Assembly: GCA_018398765.1 (NCBI GenBank)
Contig: JAHBMJ010002118.1
Location: 15,001-79,000, forward strand
Length of the DNA: 64,000 bases
Direction of reading: 5' to 3'
From: Chromera velia
Taxonomy: Eukaryota > Sar > Chromeraceae
Shown here: one piece after another, positions 46,201-57,168 of the stretch
How the letters are laid out: every line of letters starts with the position of its first letter
Position numbering within the stretch: position 1 is the first letter of the stretch
The notes under the pieces: model-generated
Database searches by the model: none
Seen by the model: only the letters and a program-made list of their open reading frames with translations
Told to the model about the DNA's origin: nothing
Made by a program: the position numbers and the translations under genes

Positions 46201-48001
46201 TCTCTGACACACAAGGCAGCAAGGACAGTGCAGAGGAAAGCAGAGAAGGAAGGGAGAATCAGAATTCTGCAGTCATCGCGTCTCTCTTCTGGAATGCTCT
46301 CTTGTGGAGGTCAGCCGTAGGAGTGAGTGCTTTTGGTTCCTTTTTTAGAGAAGTTTCGTGGACTTGGACTGCGTTGTGCGGAGGTTTGTAGCTGCCCGGA
46401 TGACCAAAAAAGCCAATGGATCTACTACCTCCTGTCAGGCCCAGAGGGGAAAGAAAGAGAGAAAAAAGAACAGCGGCGCATCTGTACGGAGAGTCTCGGT
46501 TGCGCAGAGCGACCCCTGCTCCCTCACTCTCTTCTGATTGCCCTGTTGGGGGCCTCACTGTTCTCCCTTCTGCCTTTCCCGTGCAAACATATTAGCTCGG
46601 AATGATGAACACTTTTTTCTCACCACATGACTGAACGTTGCGTCAGGTCTCTTCTCTCCAGCTGCTGGAGGTCGTGGCGACGTGCGGCCAGACAGCGAAA
46701 GACGGTGCAACGAGGCGCTGTGGAGAGGAAGAGAAGATTGATGCGAAGGGGAATTGAGGAGCTCCAGAGGTCAGTAGCGGCAGGTCTGCGTGGCCGCTTT
46801 CTATAGCCATCAGACTTTGCACTCTCCCGTTCCTGTGTCAAGGCGCTTTCCGAACCCCCTTTCCCTTTCTTCTTGAGTGACAACGCTTGTTTATTTTTCG
46901 TCGTTCAGACCCAAAAGCATCCACGATGCATAGCGTTTCCGTGAAGTGATTTTACAGCAATTTCTTTCTGTCATATGCATGTTCCTACTCTATCCCCGTC
47001 ATCTTCTTCTTTTTCCTCTTCACTTCTTTGCAGCAATAAAAATACTGCAGTTTTGCTGCGACAAAAAAGGTCAGCCGACAGACGTGCGGATGAAAGAAAT
47101 GGAGACATTTGCAGGCCCTTTTTTGAAAAGGTGCTTCATGAAAGCGTCATCTCCCTCCCCCCTCCACCCTCCTCCCGTCTGATGCTCCTCTCCTCCCTCC
47201 TCGTGAGCACTTGGTGCTTTGTCTCTCCCTCGTCTGATTCTTTGACCCGTGGAATTAAGTTCAGTTGACGAGGTGCTTGCAGGGACGCCTGTGAGATGGC
47301 CTTGGAGGCGAGGGAGAAAGCGAGGGGCATTCGGAGACTCAGAGAGCTGGCAGTGCGGAGACGTTCTCTCGAGGAGGTTGCAGAGTCAGTCAGTGCGCGC
47401 GCCCGGGAGTGTCTGAGTGTGGCTCTTTTTTTTTCGGGGGTGGGTGGGTGGGTGGGTAGGTGGGGGCAAAAGAAGGATAGGGCGGATGGAAGAAAAGAGA
47501 AGTGAGCAGACTAACAGGTGGGTGTCTGCAAATAGGACGACAGACGAACGAGGAGGTGCAGGAAAAGAGCTGAAGAGGGAAGAGATGCAGGCCGTGGAGA
47601 GAGTCGAATGGAATTTTGTGAAGGTAGAAGCGACTAGAAGCGAATGGAATTTTGTGAAGGTAGAAGCGAATGGAATTTTGTGAAGGTAGAAGCGAATCCG
47701 TCTGGCCATGTGTGGCACTAAGTACTCTCCTGCTCCTGATTTCACACCCTCTCACTGCCATGCGTTGGTGCCCTGGATGTTTCGTGCGCGAGGCATACAG
47801 AGACACGTGTTTCGGAATGATACAGAACAACACCAATTTTTTTGGGGGAGAGCGAAGGAAAAGAGCTCACTTGAAGCGCAGCAAGACCTTCTCTTTTTTT
47901 CATCACCGTCTCTTTCTTCAAATATTCTTCTTCCCCTGAAGTGCAGGTCCTTTCAGAAGGGAAGGAGACGGCAGGAACTCCTGCTGATGACCGCATTCCG
48001 G

Positions 48002-48069
<68 letters not shown>

Positions 48070-50971
48070 TGGAGAGGGGGCAGAAATCAAGCGGGGTCGA
48101 AAGGGGAGATGGCGACAAGACAAGACAGACTTTCCGTTGTTGTGGAGAATTGCATGTCGCTGAGTGAACACAAAAAAAACCACCAATGTGCCTTTTGATA
48201 TTTCCTCCCGACAAATCCACTTTGTCTGTTCTTGAGACGATGTCGAAGTTCCTCTTCTGTCTGCAGCCTTCTTCTCTTCTCTTCTCTTCTCTTCTCTTCT
48301 TTCCTTTGCCGTCGTGGCACCACGTGGAGGTCTGGTATCTTAATTCCCTCTTTCTTTCTTTCAGCCTGGGTGTGCTTGTTTTGTTTTGTTTTGGGATGCA
48401 AGAGACTTGCTCTGTTCTGACGAGCAAACAAATGAGAGCACAACAGGACAGAGTGAATCTGCTTGATAGTCATTCGTTCTTTTCATTTTTGTTTCTGTTT
48501 GGCTGTGCAGCTCTGGCGGCATGCGAGGCCTGCTCTTCGACGTGAGGTGCGAGGGTTTGCCGGTCTGAGGTCAATGCGAGATATGAGACTCCAGAGGGAG
48601 GGCTTCGCACCATGGAGGGAATGGGTGAGGCGACGGCGATGCGCTCGGAACAGGTCAGTCAAGGGGGGTATCGTGGCGCGGCAATTTTGTTTTCGGTAAA
48701 CACGCGCTGACAGACAGATGGCTAGAGATTTCCTGCGTTTTCTTTTTCTGGCATTGCATGGGCTCTTGTGTGTGTGTGTGTGTGTGTGTGTGTGTCTGTG
48801 TGTGTGTGTGTGTCCGTGTGTGTGTGTGTGTGAGCTCGCCAAACTATCTGCCTGTGTGTGGCCCTGTTGCATGCATGCAGTGGGACTGTATGCGCAGAGT
48901 GGACCCGCACTCGGTTGGTGCAGTGCGCATTCTCCGTCTGGATGGGGACCGCAACAGAGGCAAAGCGACAGAGCGATCGACGAGAGGTCAGAAGAAACAA
49001 CTGGAATTTGTATTCGATGGAGCGAGAGGAGGAGATAGGGGATCGAAGGGAACGTTTATCAGATGCATTGAGCTAAAGCACTTTCTGCGATTGGGACGCC
49101 ACCTGTGCAGAACAAAAAGCATTTTAAGTCGGATTTTCTGTCTTTTTGGTTTACTGGCCGATTTTCTGCTTGAAGCTCCGAGGTCTGCCGGACCGGCAAC
49201 ACTCTCTGAAGTCTTCTGACCATGCAAAGGGCATTTTTTTCTCCCCTACCTGCAGGCTGTTCTAGACTCGAAGGTCTCGCATCTCCAGAGCCTCCGCGTG
49301 CGTCGTGCTGTGGCTGTCTGGAGGTTGAGGGGCGAGGAGATGAGGGGGAGGAGGCAGAAGGCCCTGGCAGCGACCTTGCATAGACTGCGCCGGTTGTGTA
49401 CGTCAGCCTTATCCAGTTGGCTGAGGTACGTTGAGAGTCGGAAAGAGAAGAAGAAGGAGGAGCATTTGAGACAACGTTTCCTTCTTGGCAGGTGGGCAGT
49501 GCGCAGAGCTGTGTGTGCTCTGTCCTGCCTGCAACGTCACGCAGACAGAACGCAGAGAGAGAAGGCTGCACGATGCACCGCTCTGCTTCACTGGGCATCT
49601 AGAAGAGCCTTTGTGACTCTTCATGGGCTGAAGAGAAGAACAGAAGAAGTGAAGAGAAAAAGGAAAGTGGAGACACGCGCTGCCGAGTTCTGTCGTCACA
49701 CGTTGGTTTCCCTTGCCATTGAGTGGTGGCGTTCCCAGGTGTACAGAAGGAAGCCCGTGAGGCAGGGCAGAGATCCGGGGGACTGGGAGGGATCTTCTGG
49801 ATCCTCTCGGTTTGGATGCAGAGGGATAGGTCCTAACGAGAAGGATAGAATGGTCTCTGTCCAAGAAAAAAAGTCCTTGGGAGGAATGCGTTTTGAAAGT
49901 CTCCTCTATGCAATGCACGGCGTCGATCTAGAGGGACAGAGGGCTGTAGAGAGGGGGGAGAAGGAGAAGGAGAAAGGTAGTGGCCAAGTCTCCGCACAGG
50001 CTGAAGAGGAAGCAGGGAGAGGGGATGAGTTCCTTCTCTCTCAACAGAGCTCGCTAGAAGACTGGTACACCCCGATGCCCCACACCGAAGCAGGTGCAGT
50101 TTGTGCTTCAGCAGTTCGTGAGTTCTCTCCCAAGCAGCGCAGTCGACCCCTTTGCAGGAAAGGTCAAGACGAGAAGGTTGGTACGAGAAACGACAACGGA
50201 GAGAAGGGAGATGGGAGACCCAGCAGAAGGACAACCACAGCGACCCGTGCCCCTGTCTCCCCTCCCTCCTCCTCTTCCTCATCCTCTCACCCCGGCTCAG
50301 TCTCTCCGCCTTCTCCCGGAGGGGATGTCCAGAGAAGAAGCAAGGAAAAAGAGAGGCGTGAAAGATCGTCATCTCCCCAACGAGTGGGCATGGCATCACA
50401 ACCTGTCGCCCCGCCTCTCCCTATTCCTGTGGACCCCTGTCCGTCCACCTCTCTGACTGTCCCGTGTCCATCCCATCTCTCCGACCCCCTCCCTGCTCTT
50501 TTGGAGGAGTTGGTTGGGGAGGGGGCGAGAGGGGAGAGGAGTCGGGTGCGTCGCCCCCCCCGTGTCCCCTTTGGCCTTCTCTCCCTCCACAGACCTTCTC
50601 CTTGTGAGGGCTCAGACGTAGACGTCCCCGTCGAGAGGGTGCGGCAGTGGGCCCTCGACAGGGAGAGAGAGAGAGGCGGCGGGGGTGGGAGAATGGTGTC
50701 GGAAGAGGACACCAGTCACTGCGTAGGTGGAGGGATGGACAGAGAGAGGAAGGGTGCGGTTGCAAGTTGGAAGGAGACGGTAACATTGGATCGTTCGGCA
50801 AGGGGAGACAGAATTGTTTGCCCCCCTGCAGGTTCACGAATCCAGCAGATAGAAGGAGGCGAGGAGCAGTGCACCGAGGCAGCACATCTGGTCTCAGCTC
50901 TTCATTCTGCTATTGAGGATTTGAAGGTCCGTGTCCTTCCGGAAACAGTAGAGGAAAAGGGGCGCTGTGTG

Positions 50972-51005
<34 letters not shown>

Positions 51006-51995
51006 GTTGTGTGTTCCTTCGTTTGTGGGGCAATCAGAACTTGAAGGTCACTGTGGTGTCTGAAAGAACCTCGTGGTGTCTGTGAGAATAGCTCCTGTTT
51101 GAAATGAATACGTCCAGAGGGGCTGCCTTTGTTGAAAGAATAGCTCTGTGGACAGGCAGGCAGACTGTAAGGAGAATGATGAAGGCAGGCAGGGAGGAAG
51201 CAGCAGGCCCAGCATGCACTCGTGAAGAGAAAAAGAGGACGCCGTGGCTCGACTCGTCTTGCTCTCGAAGAACTCAGTGGATTCTACTTTTGTGATTTTG
51301 GTTGCATGGGTAGAAGACAAGCAGATTTGTATGGTTTATTTGTGAGAGTCCCTAGTCTTCCGCTGCTTCTTGTTTCTCTTCGAACTTTTTCGGCCGCTTT
51401 TTATGAAGAAACGGAACAAAGCTTTGTGTCCTTATCTGTGCACTCCCTCTCTTCGTGTGCACTTACCCCTTCTCGAATTGCCCCCATTTGCTGCCTTTTG
51501 CGCTCTGCAGCGACAGAAAAAGGCGTCATCAGAAACAGCGGCGCTAAGGAGACGACTGGCTGAATGGCTTGCTCGTGCAGACTCTTGTGTTCAGAGTGGC
51601 CAGACTGATGTTCTTGCTGGAAGGCAGGAAGGTACTCGTGTTAGTGCTGACTTTGTCGGGGTTGTGCCTGCTGAGCGGAAGAAGGCGGCAGACCTCCTCG
51701 AGAGGCTAGAAGAGAAGCAGCGGTCAGTCTTGAGAGGCGGGGTCGGCAAGGAGAGAGGGTGACTGGAGGGTAAAAGCGGCTGATTTGATTGGCTTTTCGC
51801 TTGTCTGTGAGGTTTTTCACAACTGGTGACTTCTTTTTGGCGTTATTTGTGTGCAAATTAGTATGAAGTAATTCACTTCTGTCTGCTTGCAGTCATGAAG
51901 ACGCAGCAGTTCTTCACGCCGCTGCATTGTTGAAAGACCTGCAAGAGCAGGCAGCGAAGACAAAAACACTTCTTGAAAACAAAGTAGGACTCTGA
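43215..51995 (+). CDS. Sfi1-like centrin-binding repeat protein, about 20 exons
   Basis: Starts MSSRKMPTTQGTPDLKG at 43215 and ends KTKTLLENKVGL with TGA at 51993-51995. Most exons are Arg-, Ala- and Trp-rich helices with W about every 20-35 residues (LRQCVAGWRRAVKLRK; LARWRAQKVERRVLAAW; LEGWRKRKALEAMKRA; RCVGETAEERAREGRK), as in Sfi1 repeats, which bind centrin at spindle poles and basal bodies. Exons read: 43215-43454, 43546-43759, 43948-44087, 44523-44683, 45015-45144, 45462-45609, 46059-46322, 46662-46769, 47034-47130, 47283-47384, about 47538-47621, about 47947-48001, about 48510-48651, 48881-48986, 49255-50926, 51511-51722, 51893-51995. Small exons near 44308-44392, 45747-45797, 46327-46460 and 51080-51230 are possible but not settled. 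The phase between about 47621 and 47947 does not close in my reading. Confidence 0.7.
47606..47693 (+). repeat. Three tandem copies of a 26-bp splice-donor-containing unit
   Basis: The unit GAATGGAATTTTGTGAAGGT plus AGAAGC occurs at 47606, 47642 and 47668. Each copy contains AAG|GTAGAA, a usable 5' splice site at an exon end of the Sfi1-like gene. Steps are 36 bp (frame kept) and 26 bp (frame changed). Confidence 0.85.
48002..48070. repeat. (GTCT)n tetranucleotide repeat
   Basis: GTCTGTCT units with one TCTA interruption, starting exactly at a splice donor (CGG|GTCTGT) of the Sfi1-like gene. Confidence 0.95.
48768..48832. repeat. (GT)n microsatellite in the Sfi1-like gene
   Basis: GT run with single-base interruptions in the intron before the exon at 48881. 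Confidence 0.95.
49255..50926 (+). CDS. Sfi1-like gene, large exon: helical repeats then disordered linker
   Basis: Entry after CCTGCAG in phase 0. The first approximately 165 codons continue the Trp/Arg helices (VRRAVAVWRLRGEEMRGRRQ; SALSSWLRYVESRKEKKKEE; RWAVRRAVCALSCLQRHADR; EWWRSQVYRRKPVRQ). From about 49750 it becomes Ser-, Pro- and Arg-rich disorder (PSSSSSSSHPGSVSPPSPGG) with no repeats. Donor AAG|GTCCGT at 50926/50927. An abrupt switch from centrin-binding helix to linker suggests a flexible tether near the C-terminus. Confidence 0.65.
50967..51004. repeat. (GT)n microsatellite in the Sfi1-like gene
   Basis: GT run in the intron after the large exon ending at 50926. Confidence 0.95.
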
Positions 51996-53196
51996 TCTTC
52001 AAACCAAACCAGGCCAAAAAAGAATCTTAGAGAGCTTCATAAAATTTTTGTGTTCAGTTGAATCATACAGATTTTTGATTAAATATGTGTTGAAATTTTG
52101 CATTGTACTAAATTCGATATATGCATGATGAAAAAACATATCTACTATATCTGATATAGTACTACCCACTATCTACTATTATCTACTATATATATTGATA
52201 TATGATGTACTAAATTTTGTATGAAAAAATATTAGATTTTCATTGAATTCGATTGAATTATGTAGAATTATGATGCAGATTTGTGATTCATCTAACATAT
52301 ACCAAACTCTTGTTGATGGTGAAACCAAAGCAAATAACTTGAAGACAGTATATTAAGACTGTAGACAAGATCGACTATGGACAAGACAAACTCTGATAAT
52401 TAAGTATCTCTATTAAAGGGCCTATTTACAACGGTTTATACGTGTATACAAAATAGCGTAAAATAAAATTTTAATTAAATGGTTTTAATCTTTTACATTA
52501 ATAGTAATATACAGTATCTTCTACTATTTGTGATTGTTAGTACGGGTTCTATACTACATGATACAATTCTATATGGCATGTCATTGAATAAAGAGTATAT
52601 GAGGCGACTATGTATGACCATTAGTGATAAGTAATTTGATAAGTGATAAGTGATTTAGTAGTGCCCTAGAGCACTGTCGCCGTTTTATCTTATAAAGGTC
52701 GCCCCCATACGACCATGCCAGAACGTGGCTAACCGTTGCATACCCGGATAGGCGTAAAATAACATAAAACTAGACAAACACTGCAAAAGTTGCAGCAAAA
52801 CACAATAAAATACAATAAACAAAAATGTATATCATCAGGAAATTTCGTATAATTTCACCCCTTGGTAATTCTAATTCACTTGCAAGAGTATGCAGGAGAC
52901 AGATGGAGACAGCATTTATGGATCGACCAAAGGCGGCTTTCAGAATAGCATGTGCGCGTGGGACTAAAAAGTGTGCGGGCCTTGGTGGGCCCCAGCCCCC
53001 CTGGTCACAAATTTCCATACAATATATTCCGTACATGCATTTCCGTGCAACATCGTGCAACGCTCGATCAATTTCTAGTGCAATTTTCTACACGAAAGCA
53101 ACACTGCTGCATGACATCTATATTGCTGGCCCTTAATTTTTTTTTAAAAAAAAAAATATTTTGAATTGTAGTTTGCATATATGCATAAATATCAGG
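51996..53196. other. AT-rich intergenic DNA between the Sfi1-like gene and the copia element
   Basis: Very AT-rich (52020-52640). 52900-53110 is less so but has no credible gene on either strand; small open frames at 52825-53136 look accidental. Confidence 0.4.
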
Positions 53197-53201
53197 GTTG
53201 C

Positions 53202-53433
53202 TGTTGGAGATTGCGTCTGGGGTCGATTAACGCCGGCCTTTCATGGCCGCGGTCCCAGGGACTTCGGTCTGGGCTCAGCATGCTACAAGCTATGCATGCA
53301 AATCTGCAACACTACAAACTGTGCATGCACCATATAGGAGAAACTGATCGATCCACATTGACTTATTCAAGGAGAGGCGCATTCGCTCATCCTCTCCTCC
53401 CCGAACTCTGTTCTGACACGTGAATTCCTTATA
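53202..53433 (+). repeat. 5' LTR of the copia element
   Basis: 232 bp. Compared with the 3' LTR it has roughly ten substitutions and lacks an approximately 12-bp GGCCTGGGCCTA duplication. It carries a GATCCACATTGACTTATTC block and two TATGCATGCA-like motifs shared by both LTRs. Confidence 0.9.
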
Positions 53434-53477
53434 GATCAGTGTGTCAGTCTCTGATTTGTTGCCACTTTGTTGTCAAG

Positions 53478-54704
53478 ATGAACTTTGAAGACATGAAAAG
53501 CTTTTTCAGGGGCTTACTCAATGACGCCCTCGAACCGATCAGCGCTGAAGTATCCAGACTCAGTGCAGAGTTCGATCGAAGAGATGCTGCGCCTCCAGGC
53601 CAGCGGGAGGAGAGAGTAGAAGACTCGTTAGACAGATGGATTCCACCCAGTCGAATCAGTGCCGCAGTGGCGGAAAAGAAAGAAAGAATTGCCCCTGTTT
53701 CTCTGTTTGTGCCTGGAGCTGTTCAGGCTCAGAAAGTCCGAAAGCCCTTCAATGCTGTGGCTTTCTTCTCGGACAAAGACCCGTCCCCCTCCCACTCTAA
53801 CTCGTCTGATGTGAGTGGATCTTCCGATGCGTCTTCCCGCCACTCTGCAGCTCAGAGAGTGGGTTCCGCATGGAGGAAGAAGAGATCGTCGAAGCAGTCA
53901 AAGAAAGTGGACCTAACCGCCTGCCGGAAATTCGCTGGAAAGAAGGAGATTGTTGACTTTGCGTCACAGTGGGGGGAGTTCTCCAATGTGCACCTACAAG
54001 GGAAGCACTTCCAATCGACAGAGAAGTGGAGATCCAACATCATCGTTGCGCTGAACAAAGCAGGAAGTGATGCTCGGGCCTTCAGGAGAGATATGAGGAG
54101 ATGGAGATGGAAGCGGGTGAACCCTGAAGATATTGTAGAGAAGATGAAGCAGGAGTATTCCTCGACCCTGCTGGCGATACAGCTAGCTGTGCAGGAGCGT
54201 GTGCAGGTCTTCTCATGGCTCCTTGACCACCGTGATCGGAACGGTCGTGTCGTCATCCCAAGCAGTGTGGCGCTGTCGTTTGCGAAGATCAACCAGAGAC
54301 TCGAGGATCTTCTTCTCGATTCCGACGACGCGGAGTGGGAGATCGCAGATCCCGCCAAGGTTATCATGATCGTCAACGCCCTCACGGACGACCAGCGTAT
54401 GAAGCTCGTCAACTCCATCAGATCGAAACTTCCTAGATTGGAGGGGCAGCTGGATCTCAGACAGATTGACTATGCCACTCTAAAGAAGGAGCTCGAGTGG
54501 TTTGCATCCTTTGATCGAGATGCAGAGATCAAGGCGAGACAGAGACAGAGTGGGGGCAGAGAGAGAGCCTTCAGAAGCCAGCAGAGACGGGGTCGGGGAT
54601 CTGGTGGATTCAGAAATCAGGGGAACAGACAGAACGGTCAGCGCTCCTCCCAGCAGTCTCCCCCTCAACAGCAGCAGCAGCCGTGGGGACCAAAGAGGTG
54701 CTAG
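53478..54704 (+). CDS. Copia gag (capsid-type) ORF, ended by a stop inside the zinc knuckle
   Basis: 408 codons from ATG 53478 (MNFEDMKSFFRGLLNDALEP). The middle part is helical with FASQWGEFSNVHLQGKHFQ and RRWRWKRVNPEDIVEKMKQE, like retrotransposon gag domains. The C-terminus is an Arg/Gly/Gln-rich nucleic-acid-binding tail (RRGRGSGGFRNQGNRQNGQR). The stop is TAG at 54702, falling exactly between the first and second Cys of a CCHC zinc knuckle: C-[stop]-W-C-QDTS-H-FEKN-C. The reading frame is the same as that of protease and integrase downstream, as expected for a single copia polyprotein. Confidence 0.8.
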   Translation: MNFEDMKSFFRGLLNDALEPISAEVSRLSAEFDRRDAAPPGQREERVEDSLDRWIPPSRISAAVAEKKERIAPVSLFVPGAVQAQKVRKPFNAVAFFSDKDPSPSHSNSSDVSGSSDASSRHSAAQRVGSAWRKKRSSKQSKKVDLTACRKFAGKKEIVDFASQWGEFSNVHLQGKHFQSTEKWRSNIIVALNKAGSDARAFRRDMRRWRWKRVNPEDIVEKMKQEYSSTLLAIQLAVQERVQVFSWLLDHRDRNGRVVIPSSVALSFAKINQRLEDLLLDSDDAEWEIADPAKVIMIVNALTDDQRMKLVNSIRSKLPRLEGQLDLRQIDYATLKKELEWFASFDRDAEIKARQRQSGGRERAFRSQQRRGRGSGGFRNQGNRQNGQRSSQQSPPQQQQQPWGPKRC

Positions 54705-56855
54705 TGGTGCCAGGACACGAGCCACTTCGAGAAGAACTGTGCGTGCAAGCGTGCGGGGCAGCCCAGAATCGAGCCTTGCCCTTGGGTTCCCCCTCCCCCC
54801 AGCCAAGATCCCAATAGAAGCCAGCAGTAGTAGTCTTCCTTGTCCTCCTCTGAGGGATAGGGAGGGAGATGACCACACTCGGGGGTGCAGAGTGCAGCGC
54901 ATTCCCCTGGCGTGCAGGTTTCCAATCGCTTTGCATTGCTTGCTGAAGAAGAGGGGGAGAGCCGTCCCGGGCAGGACATGACAAAACTGTGACCACACGC
55001 CAAGGGGCGTGTAGGTGGAGCAAGAGGGGGTGAAATGAAATGGATGGTGAAGAAGCCGGTGGTTGATTCTGGATGCAGCCGGCATGTTTTTAGCAGAGAC
55101 GTCGAGTCCTGTATGGTTGAGGTGAGGGAGACGGACAGTGAGTTTGTGGGGGTTAAAGGAGACATCGCATGAGCAGAGAGCGACGTGACTGTGGATCTCC
55201 CTGGAGTCGAGTGTGTGGGTGGAGGCAGGAAGACGGCACATTTGGATGGAGCTTTTTCTCGGTCTGTACCAGTCTCTCTTGTGAGTGTGCATAGTCTCCG
55301 CTTGCAGAAAGTGCATGAGCCATTCTGGGTGGAGCTCCCTGAAAAAGGGGGTGGCAGTTTTCGTACGCGTGTGAAAGAGGAGGAAGGTGTTCTGGTTTTG
55401 AGTGTGCATGGGGGGGCACAGTCAAAGAGTCCGGCAGTGAAGCGTGGCCCCCTTTGTATGTGTTTGAACGTAAATAGGAAGGATAGACCTCTTGCATGTG
55501 AGTGGGCGTTTTTGCAGCACGGAGGTCAGAAGGGGGCCCCACAGGAGCGACCGCCAATTCAGTTAGGTGCGCATCGATCGCGGAGGGTGAGCTTCCCTTC
55601 TGAAGGTCAGATGAGTGCGAGGGAGGTTTTGATGTGGCATAAGAGATTTGGGCATGCGACTGGTGTGCGACTATATGAAACAATGAAAGAGAAAGGCATT
55701 ATGTCGCATGTGAGCAGAGAGGCGTGTGATCAAGTGAGGCATGTGTGCAGACAGTGCAAGCATATGAATGCTGTGATGCATCGTATTCCTCAGAAGAGCC
55801 ACGAAGGCGTGCAAGCAAAGGAATTCAATGAAGTCATTTATCAGGATGTCATGTTTTTACCTGGTGGTACCCCTGTGTCTTTGATTGTCGATGCTGCAAC
55901 TCGTTTTGTTTCTGGCATGGTTCTGCCTTCGAAAGGGAAGGCAGTAAGACATTTGACTGCATGGGTAAGAAGATGGGAGAGACTGGGTGAGAAGCTGAAA
56001 GTGAAAGGAAAGCCTGCAACGGTTTGCACTAACAACGGAAAATAATTTGTGGGTGAAAAGAAGGGACAGTACGAGCATGTGTGTGATCAGGAGTCCATCT
56101 TTCATAAGAAAGGAAGCATCTACACTCCCCAGTCTCAAGCGCAAGTAGAGAGAATGAATCGTACAGTGAAAAGATTACTCTGGAAGTTGCTTGCGGATTT
56201 GAATTTGCCGAAATATTGTGCGAAGTGGTTGTTGAATGGTGTGATTGATTCTTTGAATGAATGTGTTTCGTCTGCGATGGGTAAGTCGCCCAATATGTCT
56301 GTGTTTGGTGTTGAGGCTGCTCGTCCCATTTCCTCTATCTCTGTCGGTGATCATGTTCTTGTGACTGACCCTCGTCCGATTCCCTCTTCTGCTATGCCTG
56401 TCAGGGGAAAGGAAGCGTTCTTTGCTGGAGTCGAAAGCGACTCTGTCGTGTGTGTTCTTGTGAAGACAGACAGTGAAAAGGGATAGAGACCTTTGTGTGT
56501 GCATCCGAGTGCTGTGTCTTTGATTGAATGGTATGGTTTGAATGTGTCTTCTGACTTTTTGAATGGAGTATCTGAGTCAACAGCTGCACCTGCTGATAAT
56601 GTTGATCGTTTTTCCGATTTCGACGTCGATGAAGACAGAGAAGTCGATATTCTTGCTGCAGGGGGTGCAGACCCTGAAGCTGTTGTCTCCTCCTCCAAGT
56701 CGCAGGCAATCTTTCCCGACTCTGTTTCGTCAGCGGCCGTCAGGCAGCTGGATCGTGTTGTGGGAGAGTCTGTGTCTTCTATTTCTGCACCTGTCCCTTT
56801 CCCTCCTCCATTTACAGCAGGCTCTCAACTTCAGGCAGGCCATCTGGAGTTGTGA
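54705..56855 (+). pseudogene. Copia protease and integrase region with nonsense codons
   Basis: Same frame as gag. Protease motif VVDSGCSRHVF (D-S-G) at about 55059. Pre-integrase zinc site WHKRFGH ... CRQC (55640-55760). Integrase core: YQDVMF (first Asp), CTNNGK then a stop at 56043 where D-N-G-x-E-F is expected, and QVERMNRT (Glu). The second catalytic Asp is Asn here. Stops at 54828, 54831, 54858, 54870, 54990, 55170, 56043, 56484, 56853 and 56862. I see no frameshift over this stretch. Confidence 0.8.
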
Positions 56856-57168
56856 AGTCAGTAGCAGGGGGTGGGGGGTGGAGAGGAAAAGGAAAAGCAG
56901 TCAGGGCAGGGTCGCAAACCTGTTCAGGCAGCGCAGCCAGCAGAGAAAGAGGGAGAAAGAGAAGTCGTCCTGCCAGACATTCCAGATGACGATTCGTTGT
57001 TTGGCCTCAACTTGCTTGGGGAGTCTTGGGGGGGCCGCAGCCTTTGCTAGCTTTCTTACACGTGAAGGAGAGCAGCAATGCAGCAGAGAAACGGAGGGAG
57101 TGCAAGAAGTACAGGATGATAAGAAAGTGCAGGGAGCACAGGAAGAGAAGAGGGTGCAGGAAGCATAG

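Noticed and set aside
49833-50885. Long minus-strand ORFs opposite the large Sfi1-like exon
   Set aside because: Pro/Ser-rich shadows of an Arg/Gly/Ser-rich coding strand.
54502-54981. Alternative ORF overlapping the gag 3' end
   Set aside because: Out of frame with both gag and protease; no recognisable motif, so a shadow frame.
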